From NCBI RefSeq assembly GCF_010983895.1, contig NZ_CP048836.1, positions 2,790,001 to 2,854,000 on the forward strand: DNA of 64,000 bases, written 5' to 3'. The number at the start of each line of letters is the position of its first letter. The stretch's first letter is position 1. The notes beneath the pieces were generated by a model, which did not search any database, had not been told where the DNA came from, and saw only the letters and a list, made by a program, of their open reading frames with translations. The DNA is from Nitrogeniibacter mangrovi (lineage in GTDB: Bacteria > Pseudomonadota > Gammaproteobacteria > Burkholderiales > Rhodocyclaceae). Positions 25,321-35,949 of the stretch are shown one piece after another. The translations under genes were made by a program, and so were the position numbers.

Positions 25321-26667
25321 ATGCCGGCCACGACCATTCGGGAAGGGAGCCTCGAGGCGCCCACCCGTCATCCGCTCGACTGGAAGAACGCCGAATTCTG
25401 GGACGAAGCCGCCCTCCACAAGGAGATGGAACGCGTCTTCGACATCTGCCACGGCTGCCGCCGCTGCGTGAGCCTGTGCGGCGCGTTTCCGACCCTGTTC
25501 GACCTGGTGGACGACGGCCCCACCGGCGAAGTCGACGGTGTGCCCAAGGCCAGCTACACGGCGGTCGTCGACCAATGCTACCTGTGCGACATGTGCTACA
25601 TGTCGAAATGCCCCTACGTGCCGCCGCACGAGTGGAACGTGGATTTTCCGCACCTGATGCTGCGCGCCAAGGCGGTGGAACGGAAGAAGCATGGCGCAAA
25701 GCTGCGCGACACCGTGCTCTCCTCCACCGACAAGACCGGCCTGTTCGCCGGCATCCCGGTGGTGACGCAGGCGGTCAATGCGGTCAATCGCACCGCCCCG
25801 ATGCGCAAGGTGCTCGAGTCCGCCCTGGGGGTGGACGCCAAGGCGTGGCTGCCGGAATTCGCCACGCGCAAGTTTCGCAGCGCGGCCGGCGCGCCCGCCG
25901 CGAGCGAAGTCAAGGACGGCGAGCGCACGCCCGGCAAGGTGGCCCTGTTCGCCACCTGCTTCATCAACTACAACGAGCCGGGCATCGGCCACGACCTGGT
26001 GGCCATCCTCGACCACAACGCCATCCCCTGGGTGCTGGTCGACAAGGAAGCCTGTTGCGGCATGCCCAAGCTGGAACAGGGCGACCTGGACGGTGTCGAA
26101 GCCCTCAAGAACGTCAACATCCCGCAGCTGGTGCGGCTCGCCCGCCAGGGCTACGCGATCCTCACCGGCGTGCCTTCCTGTACGCTGATGTTCAAGCAGG
26201 AGCTGCCGCTGATGTTCCCGGAGGACGCCGAGGTGCAGATCGTCCGTGACGCCATGTGGGACCCGTTCGAATACCTGGTGGCACGCCACAAGGACCGCCT
26301 GCTCAAGACCGATTTCGCCACCGCGCTGGGCAAGGTGGCCTATCACGTGCCCTGCCACACCCGGGTGCAGGCCATCGGCCACAAGACCGAGGAGTTGTTC
26401 AAACTGATCCCGGACTGCGAGGTGGAGACCACCGAGCGTTGCTCGGGCCATGCCGGCACCTTCGGCGTGAAGAAGGAATTCCACGCCATGGCCATGAAGA
26501 TCGGCCGCCCGGTGTTCCGCAAGATGGCGGAATTCGAACCCGACTACATCAGTTCCGACTGCCCGCTGGGCGGCCATCACATCGCCCAGGGCATCGAGCA
26601 GAACCAGCACAAGAGCCCGACGCTGGCGCATCCCATCACCCTGGTGCGCCGTGCCTACGGCATCTGA
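25321..26667 (+). CDS. Fe-S and CCG-domain protein, heterodisulfide reductase/GlpC-like
   Basis: A 448-residue cytoplasmic protein. The N-terminal part has two Cys clusters of the 4Fe-4S type, CHGCRRCVSLC (C43, C46, C49, C53) and CYLCDMCYMSKC (C86, C89, C92, C97). Two CCG-like modules follow, the first with EACCGMPK near residue 245 and the second with VPCHTRVQAIG and ERCSGHAGTFG. It resembles GlpC and HdrD electron-transfer subunits but has no catalytic partner here. In the rubrerythrin operon it may supply electrons to the diiron protein; this is an inference from context. Confidence 0.88.
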   Translation: MPATTIREGSLEAPTRHPLDWKNAEFWDEAALHKEMERVFDICHGCRRCVSLCGAFPTLFDLVDDGPTGEVDGVPKASYTAVVDQCYLCDMCYMSKCPYVPPHEWNVDFPHLMLRAKAVERKKHGAKLRDTVLSSTDKTGLFAGIPVVTQAVNAVNRTAPMRKVLESALGVDAKAWLPEFATRKFRSAAGAPAASEVKDGERTPGKVALFATCFINYNEPGIGHDLVAILDHNAIPWVLVDKEACCGMPKLEQGDLDGVEALKNVNIPQLVRLARQGYAILTGVPSCTLMFKQELPLMFPEDAEVQIVRDAMWDPFEYLVARHKDRLLKTDFATALGKVAYHVPCHTRVQAIGHKTEELFKLIPDCEVETTERCSGHAGTFGVKKEFHAMAMKIGRPVFRKMAEFEPDYISSDCPLGGHHIAQGIEQNQHKSPTLAHPITLVRRAYGI

Positions 26668-26679
26668 CGGAGACATGAC

Positions 26680-27264
26680 ATGACCCATCTGACGCGAGAG
26701 AGCCTGTGGTCGCTGGAGGACTACGCGCAACACCGTCCGGCCTTCCGCACCCGCGCCATCGCCCACAAACGTCTGCGAACGGTCCACATCGGCCCCAACG
26801 TGACCCTGCTGTTCGAGGACGAAACCACCATCCGCTACCAGATCCAGGAGATGCTGCGCGTCGAGCGCACCTTCGAGGCGGCCGGTATCCAGGACGAGCT
26901 GGACGCCTACAATCCGCTCATCCCCGATGGCGGCAACCTCAAGGCCACCATGCTCATCGAGTATCCGGACGAAACCGAGCGCAAGCTGCGCCTGCAGATG
27001 CTCAAGGGCGTCGAGCGCCGCACCTGGGTGCGCGTGGACGGGCATGACAAGGTGTACGCCGTGGCCGACGAGGACCTGGCGCGGGAAAACGAGGTCAAGA
27101 CCTCATCGGTGCATTTCCTGCGGTTCGAACTGACCGAGGCGATGCGCCGCGACCTGAAGGCCGGCAACGCGCTCGCCGTGGGCGTCGACCACCCCGAATA
27201 CACCCATGTGGTCGGAGAAGTGGCGCCCGAGACACAGGCTTCGCTGGCGGCCGACCTGAACTGA
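26680..27264 (+). CDS. DUF3501 protein
   Basis: A 194-residue soluble protein whose family (DUF3501) has no assigned function. Conserved-looking parts are YAQHRPAFRTRAIAHKRLRTV near the N-terminus and TTIRYQIQEMLRVERTFE. No metal-binding Cys cluster or membrane segment is present. It follows the CCG-domain gene by 12 bp, and the rubrerythrin/CCG/DUF3501 order recurs in Proteobacteria, suggesting a joint redox role. A bidirectional terminator follows. Confidence 0.85.
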   Translation: MTHLTRESLWSLEDYAQHRPAFRTRAIAHKRLRTVHIGPNVTLLFEDETTIRYQIQEMLRVERTFEAAGIQDELDAYNPLIPDGGNLKATMLIEYPDETERKLRLQMLKGVERRTWVRVDGHDKVYAVADEDLARENEVKTSSVHFLRFELTEAMRRDLKAGNALAVGVDHPEYTHVVGEVAPETQASLAADLN

Positions 27265-27290
27265 GACCGGCCGCGCGAGAAGCCCGCAAA

Positions 27291-27318
27291 GAAAAGGCGC
27301 CCCGCGAGGCGCCTTTTC
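27291..27318. terminator. bidirectional rho-independent terminator
   Basis: GAAAAGGCGCC / CCGCGA loop / GGCGCCTTTTC has a perfect 11-bp stem with A-tract and T-tract sides. It lies between the DUF3501 gene and the convergent TRAP permease gene and can end both transcripts. Confidence 0.88.
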
Positions 27319-27339
27319 CACGTCACGGCACGATGGCCC

Positions 27340-28916
<1,577 letters not shown>

Positions 28917-28920
<4 letters not shown>

Positions 28921-29489
28921 TGGGCACCCCCTTCCTCATGCGGGATATCGACCCCGTGATCCGCCGGTTTCTCGAGCGGATCGGGCCCTCGTCCCATCAG
29001 GAAGGCCACCCGCTTGATGAGTTCCGAGAACGCCTGCAGCGCCAGCAGCGCGAAGCCGACCGGAATGAGCAGGCGCACCGGCCAGCGGATCAGGCCGCCG
29101 GCATTGCTCGACTGCTCCATCTCCTGGTAGCTCTCCACGAAACCGTGCCAGGACATGGCCGAAATCATCACCGCCACCGGAATGAGGAATACCAGGATGC
29201 CGATCACATCGACCCAGTTGCGGGCCTTGGCCGAGATCCGGTTGGAGATCAGGTCGATGCGCACATGCTGATTCTTCATCAGCGTGTAGCCCGACCCGAG
29301 GATGAACACCGCCGAATAGAGGTACCACTGCACCTCGAGCATGGCGTTCGAACTGAGACTGAAACCGTAGCGGCTGATCGCATTGCCGGCGCTGATGAGT
29401 ACCGCGCCGAGCAGCAGCCAGATCAGGTTTCGTCCCACGTGTTCGGTGATCCAGTCGATCACCGCGGACAGTTTCAGAAAAACGGACAC
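28917..29489 (-). CDS. TRAP transporter small permease (DctQ family)
   Basis: A 190-residue protein with four hydrophobic helices and the DctQ signature FILGSGYTLMKNQHVRIDLI (about 63-82). It pairs with the large permease encoded downstream (ATGA overlap). The GTG start at 29489 has AAGGAGGGG upstream. The binding-protein gene that normally starts such operons is missing; the region upstream leads to a divergent phosphatase gene. Confidence 0.92.
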
Positions 29490-29641
29490 CCGCCGTCCCC
29501 TCCTTCACGCATTAGAATGGGTGCCGACCGCCGCGTGCTGGCCTGCCGACCCTGTCGAATGCTGCGATTATCCCGACACTGGGGCCGCGCCGGCATCAGG
29601 GGAAACGCGTAAACCCCGCCCGAACCCATCCATGGAGCCTC

Positions 29642-30283
29642 ATGACCGATACCGTTAGATTCTGCGTCGTGCGCCATGGCGAGACCGGCTGGAACGCCGA
29701 ACACCGCCTGCAGGGCCACACCGACATCCCGCTCAACGACACCGGCCACGCACAGGCGCGCGCCACCGCCGCCCTGCTCGCCCGCCAGCGCTTCGACGCC
29801 GCCTACACCAGCGACCTGCGCCGCGCCGCCGACACCGCCCGCGCCATCTGTGGCGAGCAGTTGGCCGCCGAAGCCCGCCAGGCACTGCGCGAACGGCACT
29901 ACGGCGCCTTTCAGGGTCTGACGCACGCCGAAGCACGGGCGCGCCACCCCGAAGCGTTCCGGCACTTCGAGGCGCGCACGCCGGATGCGCCCTTTCCCGG
30001 CAACGGCGAGCGCCTGACCGACTTCGCCGAGCGCATCCGCACCGCCTTCGAGGACATCGCCCGCGCGCATCCGGGCCAGACCGTGCTGGTAGTCGCCCAC
30101 GGCGGCGTGCTCGACATCCTCCATCGCCTCGCCAGCGGCCGCCCGCTCGACGCGCCCCGGGACTTTCGCATCCCCAACGCGGCCCTCAACTGGCTGCGCC
30201 GCGACGCCCACGGCTGGCACATCGACCGCTGGGCCGACGAAGGCCATCTGGGCGCCACGCGCGACGAGCTGCCAAACGCGTAA
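29642..30283 (+). CDS. histidine phosphatase family protein
   Basis: A 213-residue phosphoglycerate-mutase-like phosphatase. The nucleophile motif VVRHGETGWN is at about residues 10-19 (RHGE, His 12). Further conserved parts are YTSDLRRAADTA, LRERHYGAFQGL (acid Glu) and VVAHGGVLD (second catalytic His). It may be CobC- or GpmB-like; the substrate is not determined. It lies just upstream of glyA. Confidence 0.88.
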   Translation: MTDTVRFCVVRHGETGWNAEHRLQGHTDIPLNDTGHAQARATAALLARQRFDAAYTSDLRRAADTARAICGEQLAAEARQALRERHYGAFQGLTHAEARARHPEAFRHFEARTPDAPFPGNGERLTDFAERIRTAFEDIARAHPGQTVLVVAHGGVLDILHRLASGRPLDAPRDFRIPNAALNWLRRDAHGWHIDRWADEGHLGATRDELPNA

Positions 30284-30358
30284 GCGCCGGATAACACTGG
30301 CGTTCTCCCGGGCACCGCATGATAGAATCCGCTTTTGAACCGCAACCGACCCAAGCAC

Positions 30359-31609
30359 ATGTTCTCCAAGCAAAGCACGCTCGCCAACACCGACCCGGAA
30401 CTGTGGAACGCCATCGTCGCTGAAAACAAGCGCCAGGAAGACCACATCGAACTGATCGCGTCCGAAAACTACGTCAGCTACCCGGTCATGGAAGCCCAGG
30501 GCTCCCAGCTGACCAACAAGTACGCGGAAGGCTATCCGGGCAAGCGTTACTACGGCGGTTGCGAATATGTGGACGTGGCCGAACAGCTGGCCATCGACCG
30601 TGCCAAGGCCCTGTTCGGCGCCGAAGCGGCCAACGTGCAGCCCAACTCCGGCTCCCAGGCCAACCAGGCCGTGCTGATGGCTTTCCTCAAGCCGGGCGAC
30701 ACCATCATGGGCCTGAGCCTGGCCGAAGGCGGTCACCTCACCCACGGCATGCCGCTCAACATGAGCGGCAAGTGGTTCAACGTGGTCTCCTACGGCCTCG
30801 ACGCGAACGAAGCCATCGACTACGACGCGATGGAGCGTCTCGCCCACGAGCATAAGCCCAAGCTCATCATCGCCGGCGCCTCCGCCTACTCGCTGCGTAT
30901 CAACTTCGAGCGTTTCGCGCGGGTCGCCAAGGCCGTCGGTGCCATCTTCATGGTCGACATGGCCCACTACGCCGGCCTCATCGCCGCCGGTTTCTATCCG
31001 AACCCGGTGCCCCATGCCGACGTGGTCACCACCACCACCCACAAGACCCTGCGCGGCCCGCGCGGCGGCCTCATCCTGATGAAGGAAGCGCACACCAAGG
31101 CGATCAACTCCGCCATCTTCCCGGGGCTGCAGGGCGGTCCGCTGATGCATGTCATCGCCGCCAAGGCCGCCGCCTTCAAGGAAGCCATGAGCCCGGGGTT
31201 CAAGAACTACCAGGAACAGGTCATCGCCAACGCGCGCGTCATGGCCCGGGTGCTGGGCGAGGAGCGCGGCCTGCGCATCGTTTCCGGCGGCACCGAGAGC
31301 CACGTGTTCCTCGTCGACCTGCGCAACAAGAAGATCACCGGCAAGGTCGCCGAAGCGGCGCTCGGCATGGCCCATATCACGGTCAACAAGAACAGTATTC
31401 CCAACGATCCGGAAAAACCGTTTGTCACCTCCGGCATCCGCCTCGGCTCGCCGGCCATGACCACCCGCGGTTTCACCGAGATCGAAGCGGAGAAGATTGC
31501 CCATCTGGTGGCCGATGTGCTTGACGCGCCGGACGACACCGACAACCTCGAGCGCGTGCGCAAGCAGGTGGCCGAGCTGTGCGCCAAGTACCCGGTCTAC
31601 GGCGACTGA
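30359..31609 (+). CDS. glyA: serine hydroxymethyltransferase
   Basis: GlyA converts serine and tetrahydrofolate to glycine and methylene-THF, feeding one-carbon metabolism. The 416-residue protein shows [15 protein letters not shown] at about 126-130 and the PLP lysine K229 in [16 protein letters not shown] at 30359 gives the standard start. A TAGAAT at 30323-30328 upstream is a likely -10 element. nrdR and ribD follow, a common betaproteobacterial order. Confidence 0.98.
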   Translation: MFSKQSTLANTDPELWNAIVAENKRQEDHIELIASENYVSYPVMEAQGSQLTNKYAEGYPGKRYYGGCEYVDVAEQLAIDRAKALFGAEAANVQPNSGSQANQAVLMAFLKPGDTIMGLSLAEGGHLTHGMPLNMSGKWFNVVSYGLDANEAIDYDAMERLAHEHKPKLIIAGASAYSLRINFERFARVAKAVGAIFMVDMAHYAGLIAAGFYPNPVPHADVVTTTTHKTLRGPRGGLILMKEAHTKAINSAIFPGLQGGPLMHVIAAKAAAFKEAMSPGFKNYQEQVIANARVMARVLGEERGLRIVSGGTESHVFLVDLRNKKITGKVAEAALGMAHITVNKNSIPNDPEKPFVTSGIRLGSPAMTTRGFTEIEAEKIAHLVADVLDAPDDTDNLERVRKQVAELCAKYPVYGD

Positions 31610-31660
31610 TTCTGACTCCGGCGGGCGGCCACGCCCGCCGCCCCCCGACGGCACGCGCTG

Positions 31661-32137
31661 ATGAAATGTCCGTTTTGTGGTGATCCTTCGACACAGGTCA
31701 CGGATACCCGTGAAAACGAGGACGGCGATATCGTTCGCCGTCGTCGTCGCTGCGTCAAATGCGACAAGCGCTTCACGACCTACGAGCGCATCGACCTCAA
31801 GATGCCGCACATCGTCAAGCGCAACGGCACGCGGGTCGAATTCGACCGCAACAAGCTGGGCGCCAGCATGACCCTGGCCCTGCGCAAGCGCCCCGTCGCC
31901 CTGGAGGACATCGAGGCCGCCGCCGCGCGCATCGAGGGCAAACTGCTGGCCATGGGCGAGCGCGAGATTCCCTCCGAGACAGTGGGCGAACTGGTGATGC
32001 GCGAACTGAAGAAGCTCGACAAGGTGGCCTACGTGCGCTACGCCTCGGTCTATCGCAACTTCGAGGACGTGCACAACTTTTCCGAGGCCATTCGCGAGGT
32101 CTCGCGCGGCCGCGGCCGCCCCAGCAAATCCAGCTGA
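31661..32137 (+). CDS. nrdR: transcriptional repressor NrdR
   Basis: A 158-residue regulator of ribonucleotide reductase genes. An N-terminal zinc ribbon (C3, C6, C31, C34; [23 protein letters not shown]) is followed by an ATP-cone domain (about 49-139, [16 protein letters not shown]) that senses dATP/ATP. NrdR represses nrd operons by binding NrdR boxes. It is located between glyA and ribD as in many relatives. Confidence 0.97.
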   Translation: MKCPFCGDPSTQVTDTRENEDGDIVRRRRRCVKCDKRFTTYERIDLKMPHIVKRNGTRVEFDRNKLGASMTLALRKRPVALEDIEAAAARIEGKLLAMGEREIPSETVGELVMRELKKLDKVAYVRYASVYRNFEDVHNFSEAIREVSRGRGRPSKSS

Positions 32138-32145
32138 GGCCCGCC

Positions 32146-33255
32146 GTGGCCCAGCGCTTCACCGCCATCGATCACCTGCACATGGCCCGCGCGCTGCGCC
32201 TGGCTGAGCAGGGCCTGACCACCACCACCCCCAATCCGCGTGTCGGCTGCGTCATCGCCCATGGCGACACCCTGGTCGGCGAAGGCTGGCATGAACGCGC
32301 CGGCCAGGCCCACGCCGAAGTCATTGCCCTGCGCCAGGCCGGCATCCAGGCCCGTGGCGCGACGGCCTACGTCACCCTCGAGCCGTGCTCTCATCATGGC
32401 CGCACGCCGCCATGCGCCGATGCGCTGATCGCGGCCGGCATCGGCCGCGTCGTCGCCGCCATGCGCGACCCGAATCCCGATGTGGCTGGCGAGGGCCTGC
32501 AACGACTCGCCGAGGCCGGCATCGAGATCGCCGAAGGCCTCATGAGCGCCGAGGCCGAAGCCCTCAACACCGGCTTCATCTCGCGCATGACCCGCGGCCG
32601 CCCCTGGGTGCGCCTGAAGGTGGCGACCACCCTGGACGGCAAGACCGCGCTGAACAACGGCGTCAGCCAGTGGATCACCGGCCCCGCCGCCCGCGCCGAC
32701 GGCCACGCCTGGCGCGCCCGCGCCTGCGCGGTGCTGACGGGCTATGGCACGATCCGTGAAGACGACCCCCAGCTGACCGTGCGGGATGCCCCGTGCTCAC
32801 GCCAGCCGCTGAAAGTCGTGGTCGATGCGCGCCTCGAAACGCCTTTGGACGCCCGCCTCCTCGACGGACTGCCGGTGCTGATCGCCGCCGCCGTCGGTAA
32901 TCCCGAGCGGATCGCCGCGCTTCGGGCGCGCAACGCTGAGGTGGTGATCCTGCCGAACGCCGCCGGCAAGGTGGATCTCGAGGCCCTGTTCACCGAACTG
33001 GCCCGGCGAGGCATCAACGAGGTGCATGTGGAGGCCGGATTCAAGCTCAACGGCTCCCTGCTGCGCGAAGGCTGTGTGGACGAGCTGTTGATCTACCAGG
33101 CCCCGATGCTGGTGGGCGATGCGGCCCAAGGGGCGTTCAATCTGGCCGAGATGAGCTCACTGGCGCACGCCCGCCGCCTGGACATCTTCGACGTCCGCCA
33201 GGTGGGCGCCGACCTGCGCCTGCGCGCCCGCTTCCGCCCCGATCAGGGCCGGTAG
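32146..33255 (+). CDS. ribD: bifunctional riboflavin deaminase/reductase
   Basis: A 369-residue enzyme with an N-terminal cytidine-deaminase-like domain (zinc site HAE at 57-59 and PCSHHGRTPPC with C81 and C90) and a C-terminal reductase domain from about 150 (KVATTLDGKTALNNGVSQWI). It deaminates and then reduces the pyrimidine intermediate in riboflavin synthesis. The GTG at 32146 retains the helix before MARAL that the family has; ATG at 32182 is an alternative. No FMN riboswitch is visible before it, so it depends on the upstream genes for transcription. Confidence 0.95.
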   Translation: MAQRFTAIDHLHMARALRLAEQGLTTTTPNPRVGCVIAHGDTLVGEGWHERAGQAHAEVIALRQAGIQARGATAYVTLEPCSHHGRTPPCADALIAAGIGRVVAAMRDPNPDVAGEGLQRLAEAGIEIAEGLMSAEAEALNTGFISRMTRGRPWVRLKVATTLDGKTALNNGVSQWITGPAARADGHAWRARACAVLTGYGTIREDDPQLTVRDAPCSRQPLKVVVDARLETPLDARLLDGLPVLIAAAVGNPERIAALRARNAEVVILPNAAGKVDLEALFTELARRGINEVHVEAGFKLNGSLLREGCVDELLIYQAPMLVGDAAQGAFNLAEMSSLAHARRLDIFDVRQVGADLRLRARFRPDQGR

Positions 33256-33267
33256 CGCCGGTTCCGG

Positions 33268-34017
33268 TCAGCGCTTAGCGCACACCGGGCAGGATGGATC
33301 CTTGGCGAGGCTGATGCTGCGCCACTCCATGTTCAGCCCATCGAGCAGCAACACCCGCCCGGCCAGGGAAGTGCCGATGCCGGCGATCAGCTTGAGCGCC
33401 TCGGCGGCCTGACAGGCGCCGATGATGCCGGTGATGGGGGCGAACACGCCCATCACGGCGCAACGCACCGTTTCCACATCCTCGGCCTCCGGAAACAGGC
33501 AGTGGTAGCACGGACTGTCCGCGTCGCGCATGTCGAACACGTAGAGCTGGCCGTCGAAACGGATCGCCGCCCCGGACACCAGCGGTTTGCGATGGCGGAC
33601 ACAGGCACGATTGACCGCATGCCGGGTGTCGAAGTTGTCGCAACAGTCGAGCACCACGTCGGCAGCGGCCACCTGCGCATCGAGCGCCTCGCCGGCCAGG
33701 CGCTCGGCCAGCGGAATGACCGTCACCTCCGGATTGAGCCGCGCCAGGGTCGCCTGCCCCGACAGCACCTTCGGTTGGCCGACGCTTTGCGCGGTGTGCA
33801 GGATCTGGCGCTGGAGATTGGTCAGGTCCACCTCGTCGTCGTCGGCCAGGGCGATGGTGCCCACCCCCGCCGAGGCGAGATACATGGCCGCGGGCGAACC
33901 CAGCCCGCCGGCGCCGACCACGAGCATGCGTGCGTCCACGAAGGCCTGCTGGCCCTCGACGCCGATTTCAGGCAGGAGGATGTGACGGCTGTAGCGAAGC
34001 AGTTGATCGTCGTTCAT
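33268..34017 (-). CDS. moeB: HesA/MoeB/ThiF-family adenylyltransferase
   Basis: A 249-residue E1-like protein that adenylates the C-terminal glycine of a sulfur-carrier protein such as MoaD or ThiS. It has the nucleotide loop VVGAGGLGSPAAMYLA (about 33-48), the arginine finger region NLQRQILH and zinc cysteines PCYHC and CPVC. It could serve molybdopterin or thiazole synthesis; MoeB is the more usual name for this position. It is the last gene of the gpmA-envC-ctpA operon. Confidence 0.88.
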   Translation of the reverse strand: MNDDQLLRYSRHILLPEIGVEGQQAFVDARMLVVGAGGLGSPAAMYLASAGVGTIALADDDEVDLTNLQRQILHTAQSVGQPKVLSGQATLARLNPEVTVIPLAERLAGEALDAQVAAADVVLDCCDNFDTRHAVNRACVRHRKPLVSGAAIRFDGQLYVFDMRDADSPCYHCLFPEAEDVETVRCAVMGVFAPITGIIGACQAAEALKLIAGIGTSLAGRVLLLDGLNMEWRSISLAKDPSCPVCAKR

Positions 34018-34032
34018 ATGCCGGAACGACGA

Positions 34033-34485
34033 TCACTTGTAGTCACGCAACTCGATGGGCGTGTCGTCGTGATCGCCGTGGGGATGCTGATCGTAGACAT
34101 TGATATAGACCTCGTTGGACTGCTTGATGAGCCGTTCCGGCGAGGCGATGTTGTGGCGCTGGGTTTCCTCGGTGAAATACACCAGCGCCCGCACGAGTTT
34201 CACGTAGAGCGAGTTGTCCAGGTGGAATCCGGCGTCGCGAAGCGCGTTCTCGAGCAATTCGAGCGAGTAGTCGATTACCGAGTATTCCACCTCGAGCGTG
34301 AGATCGCGCAGCGTCGACGGACGCACCTTGAGCCCCTTGAGGCGCTGAAGGGCGGTCAGCGCCTTGTCGGTCTGGCCCGGCGGCAGGGGCCGGAAGCGGA
34401 TCTCCCGCTGCTTGACCAGCCCGGTCGCCGCCACGCGGGCGTCGTGGTGCCTGCCCGCCAGCTTGTAGGCCGTCTCCCGGCGCAT
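34033..34485 (-). CDS. hypothetical protein (150 aa), HMA-like fold suspected
   Basis: I do not recognise this soluble protein. The central part (about residues 28-95: strand REIRFRPLP, helix DKALTALQRLKGLKV, strand TLEVEYSVID, helix SLELLENALRDAGF) suggests a ferredoxin-like beta-alpha-beta-beta-alpha fold like heavy-metal-associated domains, but the CxxC metal site is absent. The C-terminus is His/Asp-rich (QHPHGDHDDTP). It lies between ctpA and moeB on the same strand. Confidence 0.7.
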   Translation of the reverse strand: MRRETAYKLAGRHHDARVAATGLVKQREIRFRPLPPGQTDKALTALQRLKGLKVRPSTLRDLTLEVEYSVIDYSLELLENALRDAGFHLDNSLYVKLVRALVYFTEETQRHNIASPERLIKQSNEVYINVYDQHPHGDHDDTPIELRDYK

Positions 34486-34507
34486 GAATCCCCCTATACG
34501 ATCACGG

Positions 34508-35908
34508 TTATTTCGTGACTGTATTCTGGACGATCGGCTCGCCTTTGAGAAGCTTCAATGCTTCCTGGAACTGGAAGTCCTCCGCACTGGCCGGCTCGAT
34601 GCGCTTGGGCGGCTCGTCCTTCTTCACATCGCCTTCGGGGGCCGGGGCCTCGATCGTCGGTTTGTCGCTCTCGTGCGGCTTTTCCGCATCCGGGTCGCGG
34701 TCGTTGGTCAGGTGACCGACCAGATCGGCTTCACGCACCCGGTGACCAACGGCCTTGTCCCGCGGATCCTCGACGACGATGTCCGGCTCGATCCCCTTGG
34801 CCTGGATGGAACGACCGCTGGGCGTGTAGTAGCGCGCCGTGGTCAGCTTGATCGCGGTGGTCTCGGAGAGGGGCAGAATGGTCTGCACCGAGCCCTTGCC
34901 GAAGGTCTGGGTACCGAGCACCTTGGCGCGATGATGGTCCTGCAGCGCGCCGGCCACGATCTCGGAGGCCGAGGCCGACCCGCCGTTGACCAGCACCACC
35001 ATGGGCACATCCTTGATGCCCACCGGCAGTTTCTTCAGGAAGTCGTCCCGATCCCCGCGCAGATAGTCGTCCGGCACCGCGCGGAATTCCCGCTTGGCGT
35101 CCTCGACGCGCCCGTTGGTGGACACCACCAGCGCATCGGGCGGCAGGAACGCGGCCGACACGCCGACGGCGCCATTGAGCAGGCCGCCCGGGTCGTTGCG
35201 CAGGTCGAGCACCAGCCCCTTGAGCGGGCCCTTGTCGTACAGGCGGTCGAGATGCGTCACCAGATCACGCGCCGTGCTCTCCTGGAACTGGGTCACGCGC
35301 ACATAGCCATAACCCGGCTCGGCGAGTTTCGACTTGACGCTCTGCACGCTGATCACGTCGCGCACGATGGTGACCGTCACCGGCCGGTCTTCGCCCTTGC
35401 GGGCGATGGTGAGCACGATCTTGGTGCCCGGCTTGCCGCGCATGTGCTTGACCGCCTCGGCCAGCGACATGCCCTTGACCGGGGTGTCGTCGAGCTTGAC
35501 GATCAGGTCGCCGGCCTTGACGCCGGCGCGGTAGGCCGGGGTGTCCTCGATCGGCGAGATGACCTTGACGAAGCCGTCTTCCATGCCCACTTCGATGCCG
35601 AGCCCGCCGAACTTGCCCTCGGTACTGACCTGCAGGTCCTTGAAGGCATCTGCATCCAGATAGGCCGAGTGCGGATCGAGGCCGGTGACCATCCCGCTGA
35701 TGGCCTCGGTGATGAGGGTCTTGTCATCGACCGGCTCGACATAGCTTTGCTTGATGGCGTTGAACACGCTGGCCAGCGCCCGGATTTCGGGTACCGGCAG
35801 AGGGGCCAGTTCCGCCTTGTCGGCGTTGGCCGGAAAATTCAGGCTGATCAGGATGCCGGCACACAAGCCGGTGAGGACGAGTCCTGCCTGTTGCAGTTTG
35901 CTACGCAT
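34508..35908 (-). CDS. ctpA: carboxy-terminal processing protease (S41)
   Basis: A 466-residue periplasmic S41 peptidase. It has a signal or anchor segment (about 8-30), an N-terminal helical region, a PDZ domain (about 95-170, GFVKVISPIEDTPAYRAGVKAGDLIV), and the catalytic core with the Ser in GGSASASEIV and Lys in TFGKGSVQTILPL. The extended C-terminal tail (about 395-450) is charged. It trims exported proteins and can affect cell-wall hydrolases; it directly follows the EnvC-like gene, consistent with such a link. Confidence 0.95.
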   Translation of the reverse strand: MRSKLQQAGLVLTGLCAGILISLNFPANADKAELAPLPVPEIRALASVFNAIKQSYVEPVDDKTLITEAISGMVTGLDPHSAYLDADAFKDLQVSTEGKFGGLGIEVGMEDGFVKVISPIEDTPAYRAGVKAGDLIVKLDDTPVKGMSLAEAVKHMRGKPGTKIVLTIARKGEDRPVTVTIVRDVISVQSVKSKLAEPGYGYVRVTQFQESTARDLVTHLDRLYDKGPLKGLVLDLRNDPGGLLNGAVGVSAAFLPPDALVVSTNGRVEDAKREFRAVPDDYLRGDRDDFLKKLPVGIKDVPMVVLVNGGSASASEIVAGALQDHHRAKVLGTQTFGKGSVQTILPLSETTAIKLTTARYYTPSGRSIQAKGIEPDIVVEDPRDKAVGHRVREADLVGHLTNDRDPDAEKPHESDKPTIEAPAPEGDVKKDEPPKRIEPASAEDFQFQEALKLLKGEPIVQNTVTK

Positions 35909-35949
35909 CGTTTCTCCAAGTCGGCATCCCGGACCCGGTTTGCCTCACA

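Noticed and set aside
30284-30358. Glycine riboswitch before glyA
   Set aside because: The 75-bp leader is too short for a tandem glycine aptamer and shows only a -10-like TAGAAT.
29474-32074. 866-aa open frame opposite the phosphatase, glyA and nrdR
   Set aside because: It crosses three well-supported plus-strand genes and their intergenic gaps and has no family similarity.
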